Of a stretch of DNA of 48,791 nt, positions 15,561-24,423 are shown in pieces (the stretch's first letter is position 1; each line of letters starts with the position of its first letter). The stretch is from an uncultured Roseiflexaceae bacterium (GTDB taxonomy: Bacteria; Chloroflexota; Chloroflexia; Chloroflexales; Roseiflexaceae): assembly GCA_937974195.1 (NCBI GenBank), contig CALJIC010000079.1:1-48791 (forward strand), written 5' to 3'. The translations under genes were made by a program, and so were the position numbers. The notes under the pieces are model-generated. The model did not search any database and was not told the DNA's origin. It was given only the letters and a program-made list of their open reading frames with translations.

Positions 15561-17009
15561 CTACCCGTACAGCGCCCGGATCACCTGCGTCGAGACGAGC
15601 TGCTGGAGCACGCCGGCCACCAGAAACATCGGCAGCACCACCAGCAGCCAGACCTTGCAGAACTGGGCCAGCGCCCACAGGATGTTCTGCCCGACCGAGA
15701 AGCCGCTCGGCGGGCGCATCACCGCGGCGCCGATGCGGATGCCGAGCGCCGCGCCGAGGATGGCGGCCGGCAGCTCCACCAGCCCGTGGGGCAGCACGTA
15801 GCCCAGCACGAACTGCAGCGGGCTCGTCGGCCCGAGCGCGGCCCAGCTCCCGCCCGCATCGGCGAGGGCGCCCGACACATAGCTGACGCCGGCGAAGGCG
15901 AAGAACGGCACCAGGAAGGCGAACAGCCCGAAGCTGAAGGTCGAGAGCAGGCAGCTGAAGAGCATGCGCGCGGCGTTCAGCACGCCCGTCAGCAGGCCGA
16001 ACGCCAGGTTCGGCTCCGGGATCACCCCGACGCGCGCCGGCGACTGGCCGAGGCGGTCGAACACGCCGCCGAAGCTGCCCCCGAAGATCACGCCGGCCAG
16101 CGCAGCGAGCAGGGCCACCGCCAGCGGCAGCCGGTAGTCGCGCAGCAGCGCCGGGAGCTCGCGCCGGTAGAAGCGCCCGAGGCTGAAGGGCGCGCCGGTG
16201 TACTGCTCCGGGGCGACGCCCGCCGGCTGGTACTCGCGCAGGAAGGCCGCGAACGTCTGTGCCATCCGGCGCAGGTTGAGCTGCTCGTGCTCGCGCGAGA
16301 GGATCTCCTCGCGGTTGAAGGCCGCCATCCCGGTGCGCACGAGCGCCGCGGCCACCCCCGCCAGCAGGAGGACGGCCAGCCACAGCACGTCCCAGCGCCC
16401 GCCGATCATCAGGATCGCCTCGAGCTGGATCGCCGAGGCGGTGGGCAGCAGCACGAAGCTCGCCAGCAGGTTCGCGGCGCGGATGCTGGTGGTGTGGCTC
16501 GAGATAATGACCGCGCCGGCCACCATGACGAACGCCTTGGCGATGATCAGCAGCACCACCGCGATGAAGAACTCGAACGTCAGGCCGAGGGCGAACAGCT
16601 CCGGCTCGCGCAGGCGCAGCGTCAGCGCGAAGAGGCACATCGCCAGGCACGAGGACATGAGCGGCGGCAGCAGCGCCGAGAAGAACTTGCCGAGGTAGAG
16701 CGAGCTGTCGTCGATCGGCGTCGAGAGCAGCGACTCGAGGCTGTTGCGCTCGCGCTCGCCCACGAAGGTCTCGAGCGCGGTGATCAGCGAGAACGAGGCC
16801 GGGATGAAGCCCACCAGCAGCATCGCGAACGGGATCAGCCGGATGATCGACCCCTCGTCGCCGACGAACTCGATCGTCACGTCGGCCGCCGCGATCAGCA
16901 GCTGCGGCAGGATGAACACCAGGATGAAGATCGGCAGCAGGATGCGCCAGTCGGTCAGCGTCTCGGAGACCTCGCGGCGGGTGATGGTGCGAATGGCGGA
17001 GAAGCTCAT
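15561..17009 (-). CDS. ABC-2 permease with SpoIIM-like tail
   Basis: The ATG at 17009 gives a 482-residue membrane protein. The first half looks like an ABC-2 exporter permease: ITRREVSETLTDWRILLPIF, then helices and the exporter signature ETFVGERERNSLESLLSTPI. The second half resembles the SpoIIM/DUF95 family, with LPHGLVELPAAILGAALGIR near the C-terminus. The gene follows its ATPase with a 53-bp gap. Such fused permeases are common in ABC-2 systems of this phylum as far as I recall; substrate unknown. The open frame runs much further upstream but that part is a shadow of the ATPase gene. Confidence 0.8.
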   Translation of the reverse strand: MSFSAIRTITRREVSETLTDWRILLPIFILVFILPQLLIAAADVTIEFVGDEGSIIRLIPFAMLLVGFIPASFSLITALETFVGERERNSLESLLSTPIDDSSLYLGKFFSALLPPLMSSCLAMCLFALTLRLREPELFALGLTFEFFIAVVLLIIAKAFVMVAGAVIISSHTTSIRAANLLASFVLLPTASAIQLEAILMIGGRWDVLWLAVLLLAGVAAALVRTGMAAFNREEILSREHEQLNLRRMAQTFAAFLREYQPAGVAPEQYTGAPFSLGRFYRRELPALLRDYRLPLAVALLAALAGVIFGGSFGGVFDRLGQSPARVGVIPEPNLAFGLLTGVLNAARMLFSCLLSTFSFGLFAFLVPFFAFAGVSYVSGALADAGGSWAALGPTSPLQFVLGYVLPHGLVELPAAILGAALGIRIGAAVMRPPSGFSVGQNILWALAQFCKVWLLVVLPMFLVAGVLQQLVSTQVIRALYG

Positions 17010-17062
17010 CGGTTTCTTCCAAGTAGCCAGTGGTAGCCGGCAGATGGCGGGCTCAGCGCAGG

Positions 17063-18079
17063 CTACGCTTCGACGCGAACGTCCTCGCTCGTCACCGGCG
17101 CCGCGTGGCCCGCGGGAAGCCGGCCGTTGGACGCAGGCTTCCAATCGCCCCGGTCCACATCCTCGCCGGCGATGATCCGCAGGTAGACATCCTCCAGGCT
17201 GCGCGGCACCGGCGCGAGCCCCACGACCGCGATGTCGCGCTCGGCGAGGCGGGCGATGAGCTGCGGGTTGAGGCAGTGCGGCTGGGCGCAGCGGAAGCGC
17301 ACCGAGTCGCCGTCGGTCGCCTCCACCGGCGCCAGCGACGCCACCACGGCGGCGGCGCGCGACACATCGGCGCCGGGCGCCAGCCGGAGCTCCCACAGCG
17401 GATCGCCCATGAAGCGCTCGGTGAGCTGCTCGATCGTCCCCTCGGCGACGATCTGCCCGCCGCGGATGATCGCCACCCGGTCGGCGAGCTCCTCGGCCTC
17501 GGTGAGGTTGTGGGTGGTGAGCAGGATGGTGCGCCGGGCGGCGCGCAGCTCGAGCATCGCGTCGCGCACGGTGCGGGCGCTGTGCGGGTCCATCGCCGTG
17601 GTCGGCTCGTCCAGGTACAGCACCGGCGGGTCGTGGAGCAGCGCGCGGATCAGCGCGGTCTTCTGCTTCATGCCCTTGGAGTAGCTGTCGAGGCGCTTGT
17701 CGCGCGCCTCCCACAGCCCGAACTGCCTGAGCAGCGCCTCGGCGCGCCGCTCGCAGTCCACGCGGCTCATGCCCTGCAGCTCGCCGAAGAACGTCAGGTA
17801 CTCGACCGGCCGCATGCGGTTGTACAGGCCGGGGAACTCGGTCAGCAGGCCGACGATGTGGCGCACCTCGCGTGCGTGGGTGACGACGTCGTAGCCGCCG
17901 ATGCGGGCGAAGCCGCGGCTGGGGCGCAGGATCGCGGCGAGCATGCGCACGGTGGTCGTCTTGCCGGCGCCGTTCGGGCCAAGCAGCGCCACCACCTCGC
18001 CGGGGGCGACGTTGAGCGTCACGCCGCGCACCGCCTCGAAGGCCCCGAAGGTCTTATGCAGGTCGTTGGCTTCGATCAT
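17063..18079 (-). CDS. ABC-2 type exporter ATPase
   Basis: The 338-residue product is an ABC ATP-binding subunit. It has Walker A GPNGAGKTT, the signature SYSKGMKQK, Walker B VLYLDEPTTAMDP and the H-loop TTHNLTEAEE. The region after the NBD (about residues 220-310, PVPRSLEDVYLRIIAGED) is the DrrA/CcmA-type C-terminal extension typical of drug or polysaccharide exporters. It is the first gene of a two-gene unit with the permease downstream. The ATG at 18079 is chosen because MIEANDLHKTFGAFEAV is the usual start of the domain. Confidence 0.93.
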   Translation of the reverse strand: MIEANDLHKTFGAFEAVRGVTLNVAPGEVVALLGPNGAGKTTTVRMLAAILRPSRGFARIGGYDVVTHAREVRHIVGLLTEFPGLYNRMRPVEYLTFFGELQGMSRVDCERRAEALLRQFGLWEARDKRLDSYSKGMKQKTALIRALLHDPPVLYLDEPTTAMDPHSARTVRDAMLELRAARRTILLTTHNLTEAEELADRVAIIRGGQIVAEGTIEQLTERFMGDPLWELRLAPGADVSRAAAVVASLAPVEATDGDSVRFRCAQPHCLNPQLIARLAERDIAVVGLAPVPRSLEDVYLRIIAGEDVDRGDWKPASNGRLPAGHAAPVTSEDVRVEA

Positions 18080-18471
18080 GATCGCTTTCAGCCTGCGGCG
18101 GGCGCCGCAGGAGTGGGGTGGCCGTAGCGGCCCGTCGTAGAAGGCGCAGCGCCGCCGGGAGCTTCGCCGCCCGCGCCCTGGCGGGACGAGGTTCTTTGCA
18201 TTCTGCGGAGGCCAAGCTTCCCCAACTCGCCCAAGCGGCGCGAGGGCGAGGCGGCCGCATAAGTCGCGATCAGTATAGCAGCAAGAGGGTGCTTCCTGCT
18301 GATCAGATGTTTGCGATCGGGTAGCAGTCGAGAACACGATGTGCGCGTGGGCCACGCTCCCGCGCCTGTTGGCGGGCTTCGGAGAGGCGTTGCATCCCCG
18401 TACGGGGGGGCGGCCCGCACGACCGCGCGCCAGACAGATGACAGGAGGTACGCGGTGCGGTGTGCTTGAGG

Positions 18472-18534
18472 GCGAGAGGGGTTGCGACCCCTCTCGCGCT
18501 CTCCCCCGCCGGAAGGGGCTGTGCAGCCCCTTCC
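18472..18534. repeat. Two adjacent perfect hairpins
   Basis: The first has an 11-bp stem (gcgagaggggt, 18472-18482, with 18487-18497) and a 4-base loop. The second has a 10-bp stem (ggaaggggct, 18511-18520, with 18525-18534) and loop gtgc. They do not lie next to a gene end, so a terminator role is doubtful. Confidence 0.7.
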
Positions 18535-18795
18535 GAACCATCCCCCGCAAGGGGTGCCACCTCCCATCGCTCGCCCGTTGTCATGCCCACGTACACCGAT
18601 GCCCGTGCTTCAGGTATAGACTGATGCACTGCAATGCCACTAATCGAGCTCCGGGTTGCAATGTCTTGATGCCGCTCGTGCTCCAAGCGCTGACCGATGC
18701 GCTGTCATGCAACGGCCAGTGAGGTTGAGACGATCGGCTGGTGTGCTGAGGCATGACAACGGGCAAACGAGTGGCGTACGCCTTCTCTTGCGGGT

Positions 18796-18852
18796 CCAGG
18801 GCCGCAGGCCCTGGCGCGGGTGGTGCAGGAGGGCCGGCGCCGGCCCTCCTGC
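18796..18852. repeat. Hairpin plus perfect 28-bp palindrome
   Basis: ccagggcc-gca-ggccctgg spans 18796-18814. Eleven bases later, 18825-18852 is a perfect palindrome with half-site gcaggagggccggc. Confidence 0.75.
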
Positions 18853-18855
18853 CCG

Positions 18856-18985
18856 GGGGCAGGGCGGAGCGCCTGCATGAACAACCTTGGGTGCAGAGCG
18901 GAGCGCCTGTAGGAATGACAGCACAAGCTGCCGGGTGCAGGGCGGAGCGCCTGCGGAACATGCCCGGGTGCAGGACGGATCACCG
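18856..18985. repeat. Four-copy 21-bp motif upstream of mreB
   Basis: The motif gggtgcagggcggagcgcct(g) occurs near 18856, 18889, 18933 and, degenerate, 18966. Spacings are about 33-34, 44 and 33 bp. Each good copy has the small dyad GCGgagCGC. The array ends about 80 bp before the mreB promoter. Confidence 0.65.
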
Positions 18986-19059
18986 CGTAAGTCCTGTTGA
19001 CGACACAAGCCGCGCACGACAGCGTGTCAGCGCATTGTCAGGGCGCGCCGGGCGACGTG

Positions 19060-19068
19060 TGGTATAAT
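19060..19068 (+). promoter_or_regulatory. Extended -10 promoter of mreB operon
   Basis: TGGTATAAT is a perfect extended -10. TTGTCA at 19035-19040 is a possible -35 but the 22-base spacer is too long, so the extension probably carries recognition. The leader would be about 65 bases. Confidence 0.65.
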
Positions 19069-19138
19069 GACGCCGACCGGCTAGACAATAACAAAGCCGC
19101 GGCGGCACGCCGTCGCCATAGATGTCGAGGGTAGATTC

Positions 19139-20215
19139 GTGGCGTTCAACCCGCTCAACTCGTTCTTCGGCGCGTTCAGCCGCGACCTAGGCATCGACCT
19201 CGGTACGGCGAATACGCTGGTTCACGTGCGCGGCAAGGGCATCGTCATCAGCGAGCCGTCGGTCGTTGCGATCGACAACAAGACCAAAGAGGTGAAGGCC
19301 GTCGGCGCTGAGGCCAAGGCGATGGTGGGCAAGACCCCATCGAACATCGTGGCCGTCCGACCGCTGAAGGATGGCGTGATCGCCGACTTCGACGTGGTCG
19401 AGAAGATGCTGATGTACTTCATCAAGAAGGCCCACGAGCGCGCGGTGAACGTCATCTCGCCCCGGCCGCGCGTGGTGGTCGGCGTGCCGTCCGGCGTGAC
19501 CCAGGTGGAGATGCGCGCGGCCCGCGACGCGGCGCTCAACGCCAACGCCCGCGAGGCCTATGTGGTCGAGGAGCCGATGGCGGCGGCGATCGGCGCCGGG
19601 CTGCCGGTGGACGAGCCGATCGGCTCGATGATCGTCGACATCGGCGGCGGCACGACCGAGGTGGCGGTGATCTCGCTCGGCGGCATCGTGATCAACCACT
19701 CGATCCGCACCGCCGGGGATGAGATCGACGAGGCGATCATTCAGTTCGCCCGCCGCGAGTACAACCTGCTGATCGGCGAGCGCATGGCCGAGAAGGTCAA
19801 GATCGCGGCCGGCAGCGCCTACCCGCTCACCGAGGAGGTCAAGGTGGTGCTGCGCGGGCGCGACCTGCTGACCGGCCTGCCGAAGGCGGTGGAGATCTCC
19901 AGCGTCGAGCTGCGCGAGGGCATCGCCGGCCCGGTCAACACGATCGTCAGCGAGGTGCGCGCCGCCCTCGAGGAGACCCCGCCGGAGCTGGTGGCGGACA
20001 TCATGGAGCACGGGATCATGCTGGCCGGCGGCGGGGCGCAGCTGCTGGGGCTGGACAAGCGCATCGCCGCCGAGACCAAGATGCCGGTCCACATCGCCGA
20101 GGACCCGCTCTCGTGCGTGGCCCGCGGCGCCGGCAAGATGGTCGAGGAGTTCCACAACCCGGTCTACCGGAGCATCCTGACGAGCACCCAGCGCCAGCGG
20201 CGTGTGCGCTACTGA
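19139..20215 (+). CDS. mreB: Rod-shape actin MreB
   Basis: The 358-residue product is the bacterial actin homologue that guides lateral wall synthesis in elongating cells. It shows the actin-fold nucleotide motifs: phosphate 1 GIDLGTANTLVHVRGKGIV, phosphate 2 MIVDIGGGTTEVAVISLGGI and the adenosine block GIMLAGGGAQLLGLD. EPMAAAIGAGLPV and GVPSGVTQVE are typical MreB stretches. It starts at a GTG (19139) with GAGGG seven bases upstream. Length is slightly above the usual 335-350 because of a short N-terminal lead and C-terminal tail. It heads mreB-mreC-mreD-PBP2, which build one elongation complex. Confidence 0.97.
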   Translation: MAFNPLNSFFGAFSRDLGIDLGTANTLVHVRGKGIVISEPSVVAIDNKTKEVKAVGAEAKAMVGKTPSNIVAVRPLKDGVIADFDVVEKMLMYFIKKAHERAVNVISPRPRVVVGVPSGVTQVEMRAARDAALNANAREAYVVEEPMAAAIGAGLPVDEPIGSMIVDIGGGTTEVAVISLGGIVINHSIRTAGDEIDEAIIQFARREYNLLIGERMAEKVKIAAGSAYPLTEEVKVVLRGRDLLTGLPKAVEISSVELREGIAGPVNTIVSEVRAALEETPPELVADIMEHGIMLAGGGAQLLGLDKRIAAETKMPVHIAEDPLSCVARGAGKMVEEFHNPVYRSILTSTQRQRRVRY

Positions 20216-20450
20216 TGGCCGGGCGTAGTGCGTGATGCGTGGTGCGTAGTGCGCGATGTGTGATCGGAGCACGTGAGCCGCAGGTCGGGAAGGAAGGCCG
20301 CCAGCGCCCGGACGGCCGCCCGCGCGGCTTCCGAACACCCCGGCGGCCGAGGCCCTGTCACGATGCGCCGGCGCGTGAGGCCGGGAGACGCCGATCGCGA
20401 CACAGCCCAGCCAGTTGCGTATTACGTATGAGCGTGTTGCGCGTTACGCC

Positions 20451-21335
20451 ATGATCCGAGACCGCCGCCTCAAGATCCCCCAGCCCTCCCCCTACCGGGC
20501 GCCGATGATGGTGCTGCTGCTCGTGCTGCTGGCGCTGCTGCTGCTCGTGCTCGACCGCTCGGGCAGGATCGGGCCGTTCCGCAGCCAGGCCGAGGCGCTG
20601 ATCAACCCGGCGCTGACGCAGATGCGCCACCTCGGCGACGCGATCTCCGGGATCGGCCAGGAGCAGGGCGACATCGAGGCGCTGCGGGCCGAGCTCGAGG
20701 CGCTGCGGGCCGAGAACAGCCAGCTGAAGGCCGACGCGATCCGCGTGCAGGAGCTGCTGCTCGAGAACGCCCGGCTGCGCGAGCAGGTGCGCATCGAGCA
20801 GGAGCGGCCGTGGCAGCTCCTGGGCGCCGATGTGAGCGCCCGCACCCCCGACTCGGGGCGGCGCGTGATCACGCTCGCGGTCGGGTCGCAGCATGGCGTG
20901 CGGCCCGGCATGGCCGTGATCGCCCGCGAGGGCAGCAGCCCGCCGGCGCTGATCGGCGTGCTCGATACGGTCGGGGAGCGCAGCGCGACGGTGCTGCTGA
21001 TCACCGACTACAGCAGCGCGGTGAGCGCGCAGGTGTACCACAGCCGCGGCCCGGTGGGCGGCATCGTGCAGGGCCAGTGGCAGCGCGGCTCGCGCCTGCT
21101 GCTGCAGGAGATCGACCGCACCGACACGATCGCGCCGGGGGATGTGGTGGTGACCGCCGGGCTGACGGCCGAGCTGAACGAGGACCTGCCGCGCGCGGCG
21201 ATCCCGAAGGATGTGCCGATCGGCGTGGTCGAGCAGGTGCGCCCGGCCGGGCGCGGCCAGGTGGCCGACCTGCGGCCGTTCGTCGACCCGGACCGGGTGC
21301 GCTACGCCTGGGTGATCCTGAGCGCCGACGAGTAG
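20451..21335 (+). CDS. mreC: Rod shape-determining protein MreC
   Basis: From the ATG at 20451 the product is 294 residues. A single membrane helix (about residues 19-36, MVLLLVLLALLLLVLDRSGR) is followed by a coiled coil rich in LRAELEALRAENSQLKADAI. The periplasmic or wall-side beta domains include VITLAVGSQHGVRPGMAVIA and GDVVVTAGLTAELNEDLPRA, both characteristic of MreC. It links MreB to the transpeptidase. A TTG at 20415 would add 12 residues but has no ribosome binding site. A 235-base gap separates it from mreB; short near-repeats (gcgtagtgcgtgatgcgtgg) lie there. Confidence 0.93.
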   Translation: MIRDRRLKIPQPSPYRAPMMVLLLVLLALLLLVLDRSGRIGPFRSQAEALINPALTQMRHLGDAISGIGQEQGDIEALRAELEALRAENSQLKADAIRVQELLLENARLREQVRIEQERPWQLLGADVSARTPDSGRRVITLAVGSQHGVRPGMAVIAREGSSPPALIGVLDTVGERSATVLLITDYSSAVSAQVYHSRGPVGGIVQGQWQRGSRLLLQEIDRTDTIAPGDVVVTAGLTAELNEDLPRAAIPKDVPIGVVEQVRPAGRGQVADLRPFVDPDRVRYAWVILSADE

Positions 21336-21341
21336 CTGCAG

Positions 21342-21878
21342 ATGGGCTTCTCACAGCGCCGACGAGTCGAGGAGCTGCTGGCGCGCGAGCTGCTGCTGGC
21401 GCTGACGCTGTTCGCCGTGGCGCTGGCGCAGACCACGCTGCTGCCGCGGCCGCTCGACGGCGCGCCGAACCTGCTGCTGCTGCTGACGATCTGCCAGGCG
21501 CTCATCGCCGGGCCGGGGAACGCGTCGCGCTGGGCGTTCTACGGCGGGCTGGGGCTGGACCTGTGCGCGGCGAGCCTGCTGGGCACGCACGCGCTGGCGC
21601 TGCTGGCGGCCGCGATCTCGACGCTGCTGCTTAGCTGGCTCAGCCGGGGCAACTGGCTCCTGCCGCTGATCGGCGGGGTGAACGGGGCGCTGGCCTACCA
21701 CGCGACGCTCGGCCTGATCACCTCGCTGACCGTCGCGCCGGTGGAGCCGCGCCAGTACCTGCTGGTGGCGGCGCTGCCGGATATCCTCGTGACGCTGGTG
21801 CTGGCGCTGCCGACCTATATGCTGATGCGCTGGTGGGCGGGGCGTCGGCGCGGCGAGGTGCCGGTGGATGTGTACTGA
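21342..21878 (+). CDS. mreD: Rod shape-determining protein MreD
   Basis: This 178-residue hydrophobic protein has about five membrane helices and sits 6 bp after mreC. It matches MreD in size, position and pattern: an amphipathic N-terminus, ALAQTTLLPRPLDGAPNLLL (the membrane-entry block typical of MreD) and GLGLDLCAASLLGTHALALL. MreD is a membrane partner of MreC and PBP2 in the elongasome. Sequence conservation in this family is low, so the assignment leans on synteny. Confidence 0.9.
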   Translation: MGFSQRRRVEELLARELLLALTLFAVALAQTTLLPRPLDGAPNLLLLLTICQALIAGPGNASRWAFYGGLGLDLCAASLLGTHALALLAAAISTLLLSWLSRGNWLLPLIGGVNGALAYHATLGLITSLTVAPVEPRQYLLVAALPDILVTLVLALPTYMLMRWWAGRRRGEVPVDVY

Positions 21879-21901
21879 GTAGGTAGCGAAGGCTGTCTGC
21901 G

Positions 21902-24376
21902 GTGGCTTCTGGCTCCTTCAATACTGGGATGAACCGACTCCTGGCGCCGAAGATCAGCGTCCTGGTGATCTTTGCCATCCTGGTGGGGAGGCTCTACCAG
22001 CTGCAGCTCGTGGACGAGGTGGCGGACGAGTTCCGCTACACCACTGAGGAGCGCACCACCCGCTATCTGCCGGTGCGGCCGATGCGCGGCGAGGTGCTGG
22101 CGGGCGACGGCGAGACGCTGCTGGCCCGGACGGTGCCGATCTACTCGGTGTCGGTGCGCCCGGCCGACCTGCCGCCGCGCGGCAGCCGCGAGCGGGCCGA
22201 GGTCTTCGCCCAGCTCAGCAAGCTCCTGGGCGTGCCGAGCACGCTCATCATCTCGTCGACGACCGCGCTCGCCAACGACCCGGCGCTGCGCAGCGATCTG
22301 GCGCAGGGGCTCGGGCTGCAGGGGCTGGACCGCCTCGGGCCCGCTGGGGGCGTGGCGACCCTGAGCCAGGCGGACGAGCCCGCGGCGCCCGGCCTGAGCT
22401 TCGAGATCCCGGCCGGGAAGGCGCTCATCGCGCTGCGGCTGAGCGAGGTCTACTCCAACGCGATCCGGCTCGAGAACCCCCTGGCCAAGCTCGTGGACGA
22501 GAGCGACATCCCCGGCTACCAGACGCTGCAGATCAAGCAGGACGTCCCGCGCCAGGTGGCGCTGGTGCTGCGCGAGAACGCCCCGAGCCTGCCGGGGGTG
22601 GTGATCGAGGAAGACTACCGGCGCCACTACCCCTTCGGCCCGACGGTGCCCTCGCTCTCCTACGTGCTCGGCTACATCGGGCGCATCAACCAGTGCGAGC
22701 TGGTGCGGCAGAACCCGGCGCGCTCCTGGGCCACCGGCCTGCTCCAGTCGCTCGGCAACGCGGTGGAGTGCGGCATCATCAGGAAGGAGATCGACCCGTT
22801 CGCGCTGGGCATGCCGCGCTACCTCGACGACGACCGGATCGGCAAGGACGGCGTGGAGGGCAGCTACGAGGCCGAGCTGCGCGGGCGCCTCGGCACTGAG
22901 CGCGTTGTGGTGGACGCGCTCGGCCACCCGGTGCGCGCGCCGGAGCTGGTCGAGCCGGCTCAGGACGGGCACAACCTGGTGCTGACGATCGATGTGGCGC
23001 TGCAGCACCAGGTCGAGCAGATCCTGCAGAACTGGATCGCCGAGAGCGAGCGGCGGCGCCAGACGATGACCGGCGTGAACGCCTACAAGCAGGAGTACGA
23101 CCCGATCCGCAGCGGCGTGGCGATCGTCATGGAGGTCCACACCGGCCGGGTGCTGGCGATGGTGAACTGGCCGGCCTACGACAACAACATCTGGGACCCC
23201 TCGCGGCGCGACGAGCTGCAGCGGCTGTTCTTCCCGACCGACCCGGAGCAGCAGCGGGAGCTGGCGAAGCTGGCGCTGCAGACCAACCGCGCGATCGCCG
23301 GCCAGTACCCGCCCGGCTCGACGCTCAAGCAGTTCGACGCGGTCATCGCCCTGGAGAAGGGAGTGATCACGCCCGAGACCAAGGTGCGCGACCCGGGCCG
23401 GCTGGTGGTGGAGGACCAGTACGTCGCCGGGCGTACCTACGAGTACCCGAACTCCAGCCGGCGCGACAATCAGATGATCACCGTCTCCGACGCGCTGATG
23501 GTCTCCTCGAACGTGTTCTTCATGTCGGTGGCGGGCGGCAACAAGGAGAACGTCGTCAACCTCAAGGAGGAGGAGAAGACGATCGAGCGCGGGCTGGGGC
23601 CGAGCGCGCTGGCCGAGGGGCTGGGCTGGTTCGGGCTGGGCCAGCCGACCGGCATTCCGCTGGTTGGCGAGAAGAGCGGGCGGGTGCCGACGCCGAGCTG
23701 GAAGCAGGCGGTGATGCGCGAGGCCTGGACGACCGGCGACACCTACAACGCCGCGATCGGGCAGGGCAACCTGCTGGTCACGCCCATCCAGCTGGTCACC
23801 GCCGGGGCGGCGGTGGCCAACGGCGGCAAGGTGTACCGCCCGCAGGTGGTGCGGCGGATCTTGGACGCCGAGGGGCGGGTGGTGCGCGAGATCGAGCCCG
23901 AGGTGGTGCGCGAGGTGCCGGCCGACCCGGAGTTCTTCGCGGTGGCGCGCGAGGGGATGCGGCGCTCGGTGACCGAGGGGGTCAACATCGCCGCGCGCGA
24001 CGCCTGCTCGGGCCTGTCGATCGCCGGCAAGACCGGCACGGCCGAGTTCGGGCCGGTGATCACGGTGCCGTCGCCGGACGGCAGGGGCACGCGCGAGGTG
24101 CGCCAGAGCCACGCCTGGTTCGTCGGCTTCGCGCCGTATGAGGACCCGCAGATCGAGGTGCTGGTGCTGGTGGAGGGCGCCGGCGATATGAACGACGGCT
24201 CGGCGACGATCGCGGTGCCGGCGGTGACGCAGATCATGCAGGCGTACTTCCGGGTGACGCCGCCGAACCCGCTGCCGCGCGGCTGCCAGCAGGACATGCC
24301 GCCGCTGCCGGAGCGAATCGAGCCGGAGGCGCTGCTCTCGCCGTACCGGATGCCCATGGACCCCAAGGATCGGTAG
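21902..24376 (+). CDS. mrdA: Penicillin-binding protein 2, elongation transpeptidase
   Basis: The 824-residue product is a class B PBP that cross-links peptidoglycan during elongation. After one membrane helix (about residues 17-32) come the PBP dimer domain (TTRYLPVRPMRGEVLAGDGE) and the transpeptidase domain. Catalytic motifs are S473-T-L-K476, S535-S-N537 and K710-T-G-T. It is longer than the usual 600-700 residues because of insertions in the N-terminal half (about residues 150-350) and the segment ESERRRQTMTGVNAYKQEYD before the catalytic domain. Start GTG 21902 has GAAGG upstream; an inner ATG at 21929 is the alternative. It closes the mre operon. Confidence 0.94.
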   Translation: MASGSFNTGMNRLLAPKISVLVIFAILVGRLYQLQLVDEVADEFRYTTEERTTRYLPVRPMRGEVLAGDGETLLARTVPIYSVSVRPADLPPRGSRERAEVFAQLSKLLGVPSTLIISSTTALANDPALRSDLAQGLGLQGLDRLGPAGGVATLSQADEPAAPGLSFEIPAGKALIALRLSEVYSNAIRLENPLAKLVDESDIPGYQTLQIKQDVPRQVALVLRENAPSLPGVVIEEDYRRHYPFGPTVPSLSYVLGYIGRINQCELVRQNPARSWATGLLQSLGNAVECGIIRKEIDPFALGMPRYLDDDRIGKDGVEGSYEAELRGRLGTERVVVDALGHPVRAPELVEPAQDGHNLVLTIDVALQHQVEQILQNWIAESERRRQTMTGVNAYKQEYDPIRSGVAIVMEVHTGRVLAMVNWPAYDNNIWDPSRRDELQRLFFPTDPEQQRELAKLALQTNRAIAGQYPPGSTLKQFDAVIALEKGVITPETKVRDPGRLVVEDQYVAGRTYEYPNSSRRDNQMITVSDALMVSSNVFFMSVAGGNKENVVNLKEEEKTIERGLGPSALAEGLGWFGLGQPTGIPLVGEKSGRVPTPSWKQAVMREAWTTGDTYNAAIGQGNLLVTPIQLVTAGAAVANGGKVYRPQVVRRILDAEGRVVREIEPEVVREVPADPEFFAVAREGMRRSVTEGVNIAARDACSGLSIAGKTGTAEFGPVITVPSPDGRGTREVRQSHAWFVGFAPYEDPQIEVLVLVEGAGDMNDGSATIAVPAVTQIMQAYFRVTPPNPLPRGCQQDMPPLPERIEPEALLSPYRMPMDPKDR

Positions 24377-24423
24377 CGGCGCCGCGGCGGGGCGCCTGGA
24401 GACGATGTGAATCAGGTGAGGAT

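Larger units (their letters stand above)
18080..19059. other. Gene-free block of palindromes and short repeats
   Basis: About 1 kb between divergent operons carries no convincing gene on either strand. It contains two paired hairpins (18472-18534), two more palindromes (18796-18852), a four-copy short repeat (18856-18985) and the mreB promoter just after it. Codon structure and ribosome binding sites are lacking for the short open frames. Confidence 0.75.

Noticed and set aside
18080..19138. Small genes or tRNAs in the 1-kb gap before mreB
   Set aside because: Short open frames are formed by palindromes and lack ribosome binding sites. No cloverleaf with a GTTCGA-type T-loop was found by eye in this or other gaps.
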